From positions 3,899 to 67,898 of the forward strand of contig DAOUFX010000230.1 in assembly GCA_034429675.1 (NCBI GenBank): a stretch of DNA of 64,000 nt. The letters run 5' to 3'. The position numbers and the translations under genes were made by a program. Below the pieces are notes generated by a model. The model saw only the letters and a program-made list of their open reading frames with translations, had not been told where the DNA came from and searched no databases. The DNA comes from JAKQHY01 sp034429675. Its GTDB lineage: Bacteria; Chloroflexota; Anaerolineae; B4-G1; SLSP01. Each line of letters begins with the position of its first letter. The first letter of the stretch is position 1. Below are positions 16,961 through 26,986 of the stretch, one piece after another.

Positions 16961-18653
16961 AGAGAGCAGAACCGAAGCGTTGCGCGTTACTGCGCCACGC
17001 CTTCGCGAGTGGCAATTGTCATTGCTAACGCAAATTTTGAGAATATTGGTCTTTACTGTGTTGTTGGTGATGTTGCCGGCTATCATTTTTGTGAGAGGGG
17101 AGCATCACGGTGTTGAGTTTATCGTTTTCTATGGAGTAGCCTTTTCTGTTTTGCTTATTTTGCGGTTTATAAAAAACATTCCCTACACGATAAAGGTTGT
17201 GGGATTGCTGGTTTTAATTTATGCATTGGGTATCTCGGCATTGTTACGCGCGGGTTTAGGTAGCAATGCTAAGATTTTTTTGATCGCGTTGCCGTTCACG
17301 GCAATGTTGCTTCTGGGCAAATGGGAGGGATGGATTTGCCTGGTGGGGTCGTTTCTCACGATGGTGGTGTTTGGAGTACTGTTCTCCAACAATATCCTCT
17401 CCATTCCCACCGGGGTGCAGGTGATATCGCATAAGGTGGAAGCCTGGGGCAGTTATATCTTGACGATGACGTGGGCCGGCGCGTTTTTTGTGGCGACGCA
17501 AAGTTACATGCGGTCGCGTTTGGTGAGCGAGCTGGCGCAGAGCTGGGCGATGGCGCAGGAGCTGGATGTGCAGCGTGCGCAGGCTGAACGTGACGCAGTG
17601 CGCGCTCAGTTACATGCCGAACAGATGGGATGGATTGCGAATTTTGGCAATATCTTGACTTCATTGCGAAATCGTGATTTGTTGGTTCAACGTGTTGTGC
17701 AAGATCTGGTCCAGAATTTTTCGCTGTATCAGGTCAATTTCTTTCTGGCCGATCGTTCTGGCGACGTATTGAACCTGGTCGCTGCCGCCGGCGCGCAAGG
17801 CCAGGATGGAGTTGGGGCGATGGTGCCGGAAATGGTAGGGGGACGTTCCCTTTTGGGGCAAGTCGCTCAGACCGGAAAAGAGCAGTCCCGCGTGCTTGAT
17901 GTTGGTCAGCTTGCGTTGTTGCCTGACAGTCGTTATGAGGTGGTTTTGCCATTGGTGGTACGTGGTGAGCTTTTGGGAGTGCTGGATATTCACAGTACAG
18001 ATGTCACTCTCTCCGAAGCTTCGCTTCAGCTTTTCCGCATTGTTTCCGGCTATGTGTCAGGCGCTCTGGATACATTGCGCTTATTTGAAGAATCTGAGCG
18101 GCAGACTCACGAGATGCGTATGCTCTACGCACAGCATGTCGTGGCTTCCTGGCGTTCATTGTTAGCCGTTGAGTCTCTCCCGGCGTACTCGCTCGGCGCA
18201 TTGCCAGCGGACCGTGCGCGTGAAGTGGCCGAGGAGGTGTTGCGCGATCGGCAATCCCGGTTGCTCACGTTGGCGGACGATCAGGGTCATTTGTTGGTAG
18301 TTCCTTTAATTGCTCGTGACGTGGTGTTGGGTTATCTGGCTTTTGTGAGGGCTTCTTCTAAAGGAACATGGGATCAAGAGTCGCGTGCTCTTATTGAGAT
18401 GGCGGCCGATCGGTTGGCGTTGGCCCTGGATAACACCCGCCTCTTGATTGAAGTGCGACGGCAGGCTTTTTATCAAGAGCAACTGCGCCGTGTAGACGAT
18501 GTCATTTGGCGCAATCCCAGCCCGGACGTCATTATGGCGCAGAGTGTGCGTGAACTCGGTCGTTTTTTGGGGGCCGGCGAGGTGCAATTGTATATCGCCC
18601 CCATGCAGCAGGAAGAGGGCCCCAATGGGGATAAATCGGTTGGCGATGAGTAA
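16953..18653 (+). CDS. Six-TM GAF sensor protein without output domain (array member 2)
   Basis: This member has the same six-TM input class as member 1 (TMs about 26-186, with LPFTAMLLLGKWEG), then a coiled coil, a divergent GAF1 (224-381) ending LLGVLDIHS, a linker with a tryptophan, a degenerate GAF2 (446-502) and the C-terminal stub (506-550). The GAF1 lacks the NPDLP-x-TRSE motif of most siblings and has LPDSRYEVVLPL instead, so its ligand pocket may differ. It starts at GTG inside the end of the preceding gene. There is no kinase, cyclase or DNA-binding domain. The next gene follows after 14 bp with a GGGAGACAGG ribosome binding region. Confidence 0.8.
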   Translation: MNKESRTEALRVTAPRLREWQLSLLTQILRILVFTVLLVMLPAIIFVRGEHHGVEFIVFYGVAFSVLLILRFIKNIPYTIKVVGLLVLIYALGISALLRAGLGSNAKIFLIALPFTAMLLLGKWEGWICLVGSFLTMVVFGVLFSNNILSIPTGVQVISHKVEAWGSYILTMTWAGAFFVATQSYMRSRLVSELAQSWAMAQELDVQRAQAERDAVRAQLHAEQMGWIANFGNILTSLRNRDLLVQRVVQDLVQNFSLYQVNFFLADRSGDVLNLVAAAGAQGQDGVGAMVPEMVGGRSLLGQVAQTGKEQSRVLDVGQLALLPDSRYEVVLPLVVRGELLGVLDIHSTDVTLSEASLQLFRIVSGYVSGALDTLRLFEESERQTHEMRMLYAQHVVASWRSLLAVESLPAYSLGALPADRAREVAEEVLRDRQSRLLTLADDQGHLLVVPLIARDVVLGYLAFVRASSKGTWDQESRALIEMAADRLALALDNTRLLIEVRRQAFYQEQLRRVDDVIWRNPSPDVIMAQSVRELGRFLGAGEVQLYIAPMQQEEGPNGDKSVGDE

Positions 18654-18667
18654 AGGGAGACAGGGTC

Positions 18668-21508
18668 ATGTTGCCTGATTTGCGTCAAATTTTTAACCTA
18701 TTGGCCTGGTTATTGGCGATCTCCCAATTGGTTTTTGGGCTTTATATTATTTTCCTAAATCGCGGTCGCCCGGCAAACCGATTGGCCGTGGGTGGAACCT
18801 TTGGACTCGTTGCGGTGAATTCGTACGCGTTTGCGCTGCTTCTGGGCGCTGACGATGTGTCCGTGGCCTTGCATGCGACGTACGTTCTGGCGGCTACTTC
18901 TCCCATGCTGGGATGGGCTTTTCTGAGCGATGCTTTGATTTTGTTGCGGCCTCGCTGGTATGCAAAACGTCTCGCTTTGTGGGTTGGCATTCTCATAGGT
19001 TTATTTGCCTTGCCGGTCTTACTTACTTTTGTTGACGTTGTTTGGGGGACTAATCTCTGGTATTCCGGCCTGGATGTTGACACCTACAAAGTGGGCTCAG
19101 TGACATTGATGATGTACACCAGGGGCTATTTCTCCCCGGTGATTCACGGTGTATTTGGGTATCTGCCCCTCGGATTGTTCCTGATTGGAGTACTGTGGTT
19201 GGGACACGTTCGCCCACACCCCGATTTTCCGCGGAGTCACTATTGGGTGTGGCCCTTTTTATTGGTTCAGGTGCTGGCGACAGCGATGTATTTTGTCTCC
19301 TCGGCTCTATCCGCGCCGATCGTTGTCCCACTTGTTTTCAATGGGCTGTGTGTCGGAACCTATGCCATTGCATTTTTCACCCCGGCGCTTCTGGGACACT
19401 CTATGCAACGGGGAAGTTTGCGAACACGCCTGACAATTCTCATTTTTGTCATTGCTGTGCCTATTTCGGTCTTTGGCGTTATGCTGGTAGGATACCAGGC
19501 CGTGGGGATGGTCGAGGAAAGCGAGACGCGACGGTTGGCTGCGCGCAACGATGCTTTAGCTACCAGCATCAATGTATGGCTCAATATTCACGTCAATGCT
19601 CTGGCTGAGGTTGCGAAACAACCCGCTATTGTGACAATGGATCCTGAACAGCAGGGGCCGGTTCTTAAATTGATGGATGATATTTACTCCAGCGTGTATT
19701 TGGTCAGCACCACAGATTTGACCGGGATGAATGTCGCTCGGAGCGACATGAAAGAGCCCACGTATTACGGTGACCGGCAGTGGTTCTTAAATGCGCGCGC
19801 CGGGGTATCTCCGGCGTTGGAGATTGTGCTAGGGCGCACGAGCGGAGTGCCGGCTTTGGTTGGCGCGATGCCTATCACGCAGACAGACCAGACCATTGTG
19901 GGAATCGTGATGTTTGCCAGTACCTTGTCGGATGTCGCCGCTCAGGTCAAAACTACTGAAATAGGCGAGTCTGGATTCGCTTATATTGTGGATCAGGAAG
20001 ATCAGATTCTGGCGCATTCCGACCCGGAGGTGACAGCTCACGTGACCGATTTCAGCGCTTACCCACCTGTGATGCAGTTGCGCGCCAATGTCGAGGGATT
20101 GGTCAAGTTCCGCGACAATTCGGGGCAACGTTGGTGGGCTTATGTGCGCAGCGCCGGGCCAGGTTTGGGCGTCATTGTTCAACAGCGTGAAGAAGAAGTG
20201 TTGCGCGGGACGCGGCAATTTCAGTTGGTCTATTGGGCGGTCACGTTAGTCGGGGCCTTGTTGCTGACGACTCTGGGATTTATGGCTGTACGGCAGGCTT
20301 TCCGCCCGATTTTGACGTTGACCGAAACGGCTCAGGCCATTGTGCAGGGGGATTTGGCCCGGCTGGCCCCCGTTGAAAGCGAAGACGAGATCGGCACGTT
20401 GGCGCAGACGTTTAATTTGATGACGGCGCAACTGCGCACTTTGATCGAGACTTTGGAAGAGCGTGTGGCAGAACGCACGAGAGCGTTGGAAAGGCGTGCC
20501 GAGTATCTGGCTGTGACGGCGCGAGTGAGCCGGGTAACGGCCTCGATTTTGGATGTGGACACTCTGCTCACGCGGGTTGCCAATCTGATTTCTGAACGGT
20601 TTGGGTTTTACCATGCGGCAATTTTCCTGATTGACGACAGCGGCGAATGGGCTGTGTTGCGCACCGTTTCTTCTGAAGATGGAAAGCGTATGTTGGCGCG
20701 AGGACATCGTTTGCGCGTTGGCGAGCAAGGGATTGTGGGGTATGTCTCAGGCGCCGGCCGTCCGCGCATTGCTTTGGACGTGGACGAAGATACCGTATGG
20801 GTCAAGAATCCCGACTTGCCGAACACCCGTTCGGAGATGGCTTTGCCTTTGCAGGTACAAAACCAGATCATTGGGGTATTGGATGTGCAGAGCGTGGAAC
20901 CCAATGCTTTTTCAACCGAGGATGTGGAGACGTTGCGCATCCTTGCCGATCAGGTAGCCATTGCGATCCAGAACGCGCGGCAGTTTCGACAGAGCCAACA
21001 GATGCTCCGGGATTTACAACATGCCTATAGCGAGCTGGGGCAGCGGAGTTGGGCGACGTGGACGGCCTCGCATGTAGGGTATCAGTATATGCCGACAGGC
21101 GTTACTGCGATTCAGGCCTCGGAAGTGGCGACAGAAACGCCATCTTCGACGCAAGTGACAGACCCGAATATTTTGTGGGTGCCGTTACAATTGATCGGCG
21201 GACGGGTTTTTGGCGCATTGCGTTTGCAACGGGACATTGCGTACCCCTGGACGGAACAGGAGATTCAATTTGTGCAACAGGCGGGGCAAGCGATTGCGCA
21301 GGCATTGGAGGTGTCGCGTTTGCTGGAAGAGGCGCAGCGGCGAACGACTCGCGATCGTCTGGTTGGGGATATTGCCAATCAGTTGCACACGACGCTCGAT
21401 CCAGATGTGATTATGAAAACATTGGTGCGTGAGTTAGGCCGTGTTTTGGGCGCGCGGGTGGCCTCTGTCGAAGTGACCGGTGGGCGTCCTCCCACGGGGA
21501 TCGTCTAA
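18668..21508 (+). CDS. Sensor protein: 7TM region, Cache-like domain, HAMP, GAF, degenerate GAF (array member 3)
   Basis: This member has two input modules in series. The first (about residues 1-245) has seven to eight membrane segments and resembles the N-terminal 7TM region found in some histidine kinases (tentative). A further TM (258-279) starts an extracellular Cache-like domain (281-509) with motifs such as DRQWFLNA and GFAYIVDQEDQILAHSDP, typical of double-Cache domains that bind small molecules. TM (520-541), HAMP (541-595), GAF1 (610-765; NPDLPNTRSEMALPL), a weak GAF2 (830-880) and the stub (885-940) follow. The protein stops after the stub, where a kinase would be expected. At 946 residues it is one of the largest members. 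Confidence 0.85.
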   Translation: MLPDLRQIFNLLAWLLAISQLVFGLYIIFLNRGRPANRLAVGGTFGLVAVNSYAFALLLGADDVSVALHATYVLAATSPMLGWAFLSDALILLRPRWYAKRLALWVGILIGLFALPVLLTFVDVVWGTNLWYSGLDVDTYKVGSVTLMMYTRGYFSPVIHGVFGYLPLGLFLIGVLWLGHVRPHPDFPRSHYWVWPFLLVQVLATAMYFVSSALSAPIVVPLVFNGLCVGTYAIAFFTPALLGHSMQRGSLRTRLTILIFVIAVPISVFGVMLVGYQAVGMVEESETRRLAARNDALATSINVWLNIHVNALAEVAKQPAIVTMDPEQQGPVLKLMDDIYSSVYLVSTTDLTGMNVARSDMKEPTYYGDRQWFLNARAGVSPALEIVLGRTSGVPALVGAMPITQTDQTIVGIVMFASTLSDVAAQVKTTEIGESGFAYIVDQEDQILAHSDPEVTAHVTDFSAYPPVMQLRANVEGLVKFRDNSGQRWWAYVRSAGPGLGVIVQQREEEVLRGTRQFQLVYWAVTLVGALLLTTLGFMAVRQAFRPILTLTETAQAIVQGDLARLAPVESEDEIGTLAQTFNLMTAQLRTLIETLEERVAERTRALERRAEYLAVTARVSRVTASILDVDTLLTRVANLISERFGFYHAAIFLIDDSGEWAVLRTVSSEDGKRMLARGHRLRVGEQGIVGYVSGAGRPRIALDVDEDTVWVKNPDLPNTRSEMALPLQVQNQIIGVLDVQSVEPNAFSTEDVETLRILADQVAIAIQNARQFRQSQQMLRDLQHAYSELGQRSWATWTASHVGYQYMPTGVTAIQASEVATETPSSTQVTDPNILWVPLQLIGGRVFGALRLQRDIAYPWTEQEIQFVQQAGQAIAQALEVSRLLEEAQRRTTRDRLVGDIANQLHTTLDPDVIMKTLVRELGRVLGARVASVEVTGGRPPTGIV

Positions 21509-21522
21509 ATACGGGGCGTGGT

Positions 21523-24294
21523 ATGTTGCAAAACTTTGAAGTGCTCTTAGCGCTGTTTGCTTTCGTCTTGCTCGCGGTAATGCTGGTATGGGTACTGCGC
21601 ACCCCCCGGCTGCGTGGGTTACAGCGCCGGGGTTTGCTTGTATTTTGCGCCTTGACCGTGTTCCCGACGTTGTTGGCGTCAACTCTCACTAGTTGGCTCT
21701 CCGCCAATATGGTTGAAACTCGCCGGCTAGACCAATTGCGTATGGCGGCTGACATCAAACAACAGAAGTTTGATTTGTGGTTCGGAGAGTTAGAGCAGAC
21801 TCTCTTACGTGAGGCGGAACCAGTGCATACGCAACGTCTGACGCTTTTGACATCTACACCGGATTCCACCGAATTTAAGTCAGCTTATGCGGCGCAAGCA
21901 ACGCGCTTCGCCGAGATATTGGCAGCGCAGCTTGATTTTGAAGCCTTTTCCTTATTGAATGTGCAGGGAGAGGTTATTTTGTCCACTGATGTGTCTGAAT
22001 TGCTGAAGCAATACTCCGATAAGGATTACTTCCGGGGGGCTTTGACGGGTGTGTATGTTCAGACGCCGCGGTATTCTGCGACGGCTGCGGCTACGCCGGG
22101 GATCATTGCTTATCCGGTATCGGATGATGCGGGCAACGTCGTGGGGGTTTTTGTGGCGCGAGTGCGCGCCGATGCCTGGTATGAGGTCGTCGGGGAGTTG
22201 CTCAAGTTGGGGGAAACAGAGGAGATTTATCTGGTTGATGCGCGCTACAATCTGGTGACGCCTATACGTCTGAGCGGTGACACGACGTTTTTGCCTTCCA
22301 CTGCCATGCGAACGGCTATTGACCACCAGGGAGAATACATTGGTCGCGTGCGCAATTCCCGTGGGCGGAATGTCTTGGCGATCTATCGTTGGTTGCCGCA
22401 ATTGAATGTATTGTTGGCGATCGAGGTGGAGCGGTACGAAATCTTAAGCGGCATTTGGTTTATCAGCACCGTCAGTCTGGGGATTGCGTTTGTGTTATTA
22501 GGGATTTCCGGTGTTTTGGCATACTTGGCGCTGCGCAGTATTTCCGTTCCCGTCGCCGAATTGGCCGATGCTGCCAGCAGTGTTGTGCGTGGCGATTGGG
22601 CTACAGTTCGTGAATTGCGCGGCAACGATGACCTGGCGCGATTGACTCACAAGTTCAATCATATGATCAGTTATTTTCACCAGCGTATGGGCGATTTGGA
22701 AGGGCAGGTTGCCAAGCAGATGGGGGTCCTGGAAGGACGCGCTGCACAGCTCGAGGCCACTATGCAAATTTTGCGCCAGGTGGTCATGTTACGTGATGTG
22801 GACGAGTTGCTCACTATGACAGTTACCCGGCTTTCGCAGCAATTTGGTTTCCACCATGTTGCCGTTTTTCTGTTGGATGATAGCCGTCAACAGGCTATGC
22901 TGCGCGCGGCCTCGTCGGTGGCCGGGCGGCAGATGTTAGCCGAGAAGTTCCATGTGCCGGTGGGGATGGATAACTCAGTGGGTAGTGTTGCTACTCAGAA
23001 GAAGCTTCGCATTATGTCGGATTTGAGCGCGGAGAGTGTTGATTCGGAAACAGGGCTGTTATTGCAGACCCGTTCCCGGGTTTTGATCCCACTCAGTGTG
23101 CGCGACGAAGTGATCGGCGTATTGGACGTTCAATCCAATGAGGCAACGACTTTTACCGTTAGCGGAACGGCACATCTACAAACGGTAGCCGATCAGGTCG
23201 CCCTGGCTTTGGATAACGCTCGTTTGTTGACGGCTACCGAAGAGCGTTTGGGCGAGATTCGCCAGTTGTTGAGCAAGCAGAGCGCCGAAGACTGGCAGCG
23301 GTTTTCGCAGGAACGTCCGCATTGGGGCTATACCTACGACGGTGTAGAGGTCAAACCTCAGCCGACGACTACTTTTGCAAAGCATTCGCCGCAATTGGTC
23401 TTGCCGGTGCAGGAGGGGCAGCAGCTGATCGGCGCGTTTAGAGCTTTTTGGGATCAGGCCGAGCCCAATTCTTACGATGTAGAGTTGGCGCGGGACATTA
23501 TCAATCAGGCCAGTCAGGCTTTGGAGAGCGCGCGTTTGTTTAGCCGGATGCAGGGCGCCCTGGAGGAGGTGGGAGTTTTGTATCGCAGCAGCCAGGCGCT
23601 CCTGGCTGCGCGCACGAGCGAACAAATCTTGCGCGCTTTTGTGGACTATCTGGTTGCGCCGGGGATTGACCGTTGCCTTCTGGCTTTGTTGGAGCCGTAT
23701 GCTACCGAGGAAGACATGATTGTCCGGGTCGAAGCTGTCTGGGAATCTGGCCGGGCGAAATCTTCCTTGTTGGGGGATCGTTGGGCGCTTGCGCGAATTC
23801 CGGCGCTTGTGGCTGTCGTTCGCGGCGACGCCTCTGCGCGCCCCTGGGTAATTCCAGACGTCTCAAAACCCAATGTGCATCTGGACAGCACGACGCGTGA
23901 GGTTTTTGCCAGTGTCTTCCGTGTCCGCGCTTTGTTGTTGGTCCCTTTGGCCGTCGCCGGGAAGGTGCTAGGGTGGTTGTTCGTAGAATCCTTGCACGCT
24001 CCTTACGCTTTTACCGAGAGAGAAGTGCGTATGTATCGTAGCCTGGCCGATCAGGCGGCCATTGTGTTACAGAGTTTGCGCCTGTTGACTGAGGTTTCGT
24101 TGCGCGCTGACCATGAACGCCGCATCACTTCGATTGCGGCCGAAATCCGGCGCCACACCGATACTGAGGCGATTTTGCAAACCTCCATTCTTGAGTTGAG
24201 CAAGGCGCTCCAAGCCGCAGAGGGTTTTATCCAAATCGGATTTGAAACCGATCCTGCGGTTGCGACCGATGGACCGGAGGCGGAGGACAAATGA
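21523..24294 (+). CDS. Sensor protein: Cache-like domain, HAMP, three GAF domains (array member 4)
   Basis: Two N-terminal hydrophobic stretches (about 5-27 and 37-58) precede an extracellular Cache-like region (60-308; SVLNVQGEVILSTD-type core and KDYFRGAL). TM (310-332), HAMP (332-390) and GAF1 (410-570) follow. After the degenerate GAF2 (620-670) there is an additional, nearly complete GAF3 (680-853, with LLLVPLAVAGKVLGWLFVES) before the C-terminal stub (857-905). GAF1 deviates from the array consensus: the TRSEMALPL stretch is replaced by TRSRVLIPL. The stop overlaps the next start codon (ATGATG). The extra GAF shows that the module can be inserted between GAF2 and stub, as also seen in the next gene. 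Confidence 0.84.
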   Translation: MLQNFEVLLALFAFVLLAVMLVWVLRTPRLRGLQRRGLLVFCALTVFPTLLASTLTSWLSANMVETRRLDQLRMAADIKQQKFDLWFGELEQTLLREAEPVHTQRLTLLTSTPDSTEFKSAYAAQATRFAEILAAQLDFEAFSLLNVQGEVILSTDVSELLKQYSDKDYFRGALTGVYVQTPRYSATAAATPGIIAYPVSDDAGNVVGVFVARVRADAWYEVVGELLKLGETEEIYLVDARYNLVTPIRLSGDTTFLPSTAMRTAIDHQGEYIGRVRNSRGRNVLAIYRWLPQLNVLLAIEVERYEILSGIWFISTVSLGIAFVLLGISGVLAYLALRSISVPVAELADAASSVVRGDWATVRELRGNDDLARLTHKFNHMISYFHQRMGDLEGQVAKQMGVLEGRAAQLEATMQILRQVVMLRDVDELLTMTVTRLSQQFGFHHVAVFLLDDSRQQAMLRAASSVAGRQMLAEKFHVPVGMDNSVGSVATQKKLRIMSDLSAESVDSETGLLLQTRSRVLIPLSVRDEVIGVLDVQSNEATTFTVSGTAHLQTVADQVALALDNARLLTATEERLGEIRQLLSKQSAEDWQRFSQERPHWGYTYDGVEVKPQPTTTFAKHSPQLVLPVQEGQQLIGAFRAFWDQAEPNSYDVELARDIINQASQALESARLFSRMQGALEEVGVLYRSSQALLAARTSEQILRAFVDYLVAPGIDRCLLALLEPYATEEDMIVRVEAVWESGRAKSSLLGDRWALARIPALVAVVRGDASARPWVIPDVSKPNVHLDSTTREVFASVFRVRALLLVPLAVAGKVLGWLFVESLHAPYAFTEREVRMYRSLADQAAIVLQSLRLLTEVSLRADHERRITSIAAEIRRHTDTEAILQTSILELSKALQAAEGFIQIGFETDPAVATDGPEAEDK

Positions 24295-26981
24295 TGAGTT
24301 TCTGGTCAAAGAACTTCGCCCGGCGGTTGGTCACTTATTTTGCGATTTTGCTTGTGTCAACCATGGCTTTGCTGGGGATTCTTGTCTATCCCCTGGTGCG
24401 TTCCAGCATGATTGAAGCGCTTTATGCGCGTTTGGATACCGCACTGGATTTGAAACTGGTCACGATGCGCTATTGGATTCAGGATCAACGCCAGGAAGTG
24501 GCCATGCTCGCTGGAAACGCAACGGTTCAGAACCAGGTCGCTGTGTTGATGAAGAATGACGCCAACAGCGCCGCTTACAAGAAAGCTTATCGTGAACTCT
24601 CTTTGAACTTTAATGCGGTAGTATTGCAGAAGGGCGGGTTACAGGAGATTTTTGTTTTAACCGAACCGGATGCGCGCGTGTTGATTTCCACAGATACGAC
24701 CCAAGAGGGTGTTTATCATTCGGATGACGCCTATTTTGTGCAAGGACGCTCGCAGCTTTATGTTCAAAGTGTCTATGTTGATCCGGATGTTGATGTCCCG
24801 ATGATGACGGCGTCTTCCCCCATATTTCAAGACGGCAAGTTGATGGGGGTGCTGGTGGCGCATCTGGATCTCGATCGCATGCACGAGATGCTTTTGGAGC
24901 AGCCCGGGTTGGGATCGCGCGGCGATATGTATTTGATGGCGCGCCCTGGTCGTTTCATTGTTACATCACGCGAGGAATCGCAGACGACCGCGCCTGAGGT
25001 AACTTCAGAGGGCATTCAGGCGGCTCTGAGCGGTCAAGATGGTCATAGTGTTTATAGGAATTATGCGGGTCGTTCGGTGGTGGGCGCCTATCGTTGGTTA
25101 AAGGAATACAATGTGGCCTTTCTGGTCGAGATGGAGGAACGTGAATCCATTGTCAAACCATTGCAGCGTATTTTACTGATTTTGCTGGGATGCGGCGCTC
25201 TCTTTGGTGTTCTTGCGGTCGGGGTGGGATATGTATTGGTGCGGCGAAGTATGCGGCCATTGCAGATGTTGAATACCCTGGCGCGACGGATTGCCGACGG
25301 CGATTTGCAGCAGACGGCCCCGATTTTGTACGAGGATGAAGTAGGAACCCTTGCGCGCACATTTAACACGATGACTCAGGAATTGCGTCGTCTGTACGCT
25401 GGTCTCGAACAGGAAGTGGCGGCACGTACGCAGACCCTTGAACAGCGCAATCGCCAATTGGAAGTTGCCGCGCAGGTTGCCAGTGCGGTGTCGGCTATCT
25501 ATGAGATTGATCGTTTATTGAATGAGACCGTGCGTCTGATTGTCACCTATTTTCATTTTGATTATGCTGCGATTTTCATCCTCGATGAAATCGGCGACTC
25601 GGTGGCGCTTCAGGCCGCTGCTTCTGGGGGCGAACATTTGTTGTTGAATCAGCGCTACAAACAGCGACTAGGACAGGGTATCATCGGACGGGTGGCGCAA
25701 ACCGGGGCTGCGCGGGTCGTGCCGGATGTTGAGATGGATGCGGATTTTATCCCTAACCCGGATATGCCCGCGATTCGCTCGGAGCTGGCTGTTCCGCTTC
25801 TGGGACGTGAGGGAGTCCTGGGAGTTTTGGATGTGCAGTCTCTCAAACCGGGAGCTTTTACCGAGGAAGACGCCGGGATCTTGCAGATGATGGCCGAACA
25901 GATTGCTTTGGCGATTCAGAATGCCCGGTTGCTCAAGGACAGCGAGCGAGTCGTGCATGAACTTGAAAGGCGTTATGGCGAGCATACTCGCGATTCCTGG
26001 CAATCCCGATTGGCGCGGCAACGTCTGGCCTATCGCTATACCGGTATGTCGGTGGAGCCGTTAGCGCCGGAGTCGCCAGCGGCCACTGCCGATGTGTCGG
26101 TAGCGCAAACCAGGTTGGTTTGGGATGATGAGCGGGGTCGCCAGTTGGTGGCGCCTATCCGATTGCGGGACCAGGTGTTGGGTTCCATTGTATTGCGTCA
26201 GGGAGTGGGCGACGCCGCCTGGACCGAGGCTGATGTGGCGATGTTGGCTTCTACTTGCGAACAGATTGGTCTGGCACTGGACAACGCCCGTTTGTTGGAT
26301 GAATCCGCCGCGCGCGCCATCCGCGAGAGGGTGTCGAGTGAGGTCAGCGCGCGGATTCGCGATGCGGCGCTTGATGTCGCATCGGTGTTACAAGTGACGG
26401 CCTATGAAATGGCGAAGTTGTCGCAGGCTGCCAGTACCGTGCATGTGCGCGGCGGCGAGATTGGCGCGACGTATTTGGAGTCTTGCGCTTATGCCTATGA
26501 TGCCATGTCGGCGCAGCAGCCGGTAGACTCGAGCCTGTTGTCTTTGACCCGCCTGGTTAGCTCGCATTGTTTGGTTATCCCGTTGATGTTGCGTGAGCAA
26601 ATCGTGGGCGCCGTGCGTTTGGAACGGGCTCCCGAACAATTCTCCTGGCTGCCGGAAGAAGTTCAGATGGTGGAGGAGATCAGTGTACAGGTGGGTTTGG
26701 CCCTGGAAAACGCACAATTGCTGGTTGAGAGCCGGCAGCGTGCTGCACGTCAGCAGCAACTTAACGAGATTTCTCGGAATTTTTCTCAGTCTTTGGATAT
26801 GGACGTTATGTTGCGCACCGCAGCGCGCGAGCTTGGTCGAATACCAGGGGTTACTGAGGCCGGTATTCACATAACGGCGCCGGTGATGCAAGGCACAGCG
26901 CAAGGGGTGGCGCCAGAAGCGGCGCAAGAGACTGCGCCGGAAGCCGCGCCGGGCGCGGCAACCACGGAGAGTCAGGAATAG
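24291..26981 (+). CDS. Sensor protein: Cache-like domain, HAMP, three GAF domains, Ala/Pro/Glu tail (array member 5)
   Basis: TM1 is at about 13-35, followed by a double-Cache-type extracellular domain (36-290; DDAYFVQGR, PIFQDGKLMGVLVAHLDL), TM2 (292-313), HAMP (313-370), GAF1 (390-545), GAF2 (608-670), a degenerate GAF3 (736-813) and the stub (817-870). The last 26 residues are a low-complexity tail of repeated A-P-E-A-A and Q-E-T units, found in no other member. The start codon overlaps the stop of the previous gene by 4 bp. It is the closest architectural relative of member 4 and probably arose from it by duplication. Confidence 0.84.
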   Translation: MMSFWSKNFARRLVTYFAILLVSTMALLGILVYPLVRSSMIEALYARLDTALDLKLVTMRYWIQDQRQEVAMLAGNATVQNQVAVLMKNDANSAAYKKAYRELSLNFNAVVLQKGGLQEIFVLTEPDARVLISTDTTQEGVYHSDDAYFVQGRSQLYVQSVYVDPDVDVPMMTASSPIFQDGKLMGVLVAHLDLDRMHEMLLEQPGLGSRGDMYLMARPGRFIVTSREESQTTAPEVTSEGIQAALSGQDGHSVYRNYAGRSVVGAYRWLKEYNVAFLVEMEERESIVKPLQRILLILLGCGALFGVLAVGVGYVLVRRSMRPLQMLNTLARRIADGDLQQTAPILYEDEVGTLARTFNTMTQELRRLYAGLEQEVAARTQTLEQRNRQLEVAAQVASAVSAIYEIDRLLNETVRLIVTYFHFDYAAIFILDEIGDSVALQAAASGGEHLLLNQRYKQRLGQGIIGRVAQTGAARVVPDVEMDADFIPNPDMPAIRSELAVPLLGREGVLGVLDVQSLKPGAFTEEDAGILQMMAEQIALAIQNARLLKDSERVVHELERRYGEHTRDSWQSRLARQRLAYRYTGMSVEPLAPESPAATADVSVAQTRLVWDDERGRQLVAPIRLRDQVLGSIVLRQGVGDAAWTEADVAMLASTCEQIGLALDNARLLDESAARAIRERVSSEVSARIRDAALDVASVLQVTAYEMAKLSQAASTVHVRGGEIGATYLESCAYAYDAMSAQQPVDSSLLSLTRLVSSHCLVIPLMLREQIVGAVRLERAPEQFSWLPEEVQMVEEISVQVGLALENAQLLVESRQRAARQQQLNEISRNFSQSLDMDVMLRTAARELGRIPGVTEAGIHITAPVMQGTAQGVAPEAAQETAPEAAPGAATTESQE

Positions 26982-26986
26982 AGACT

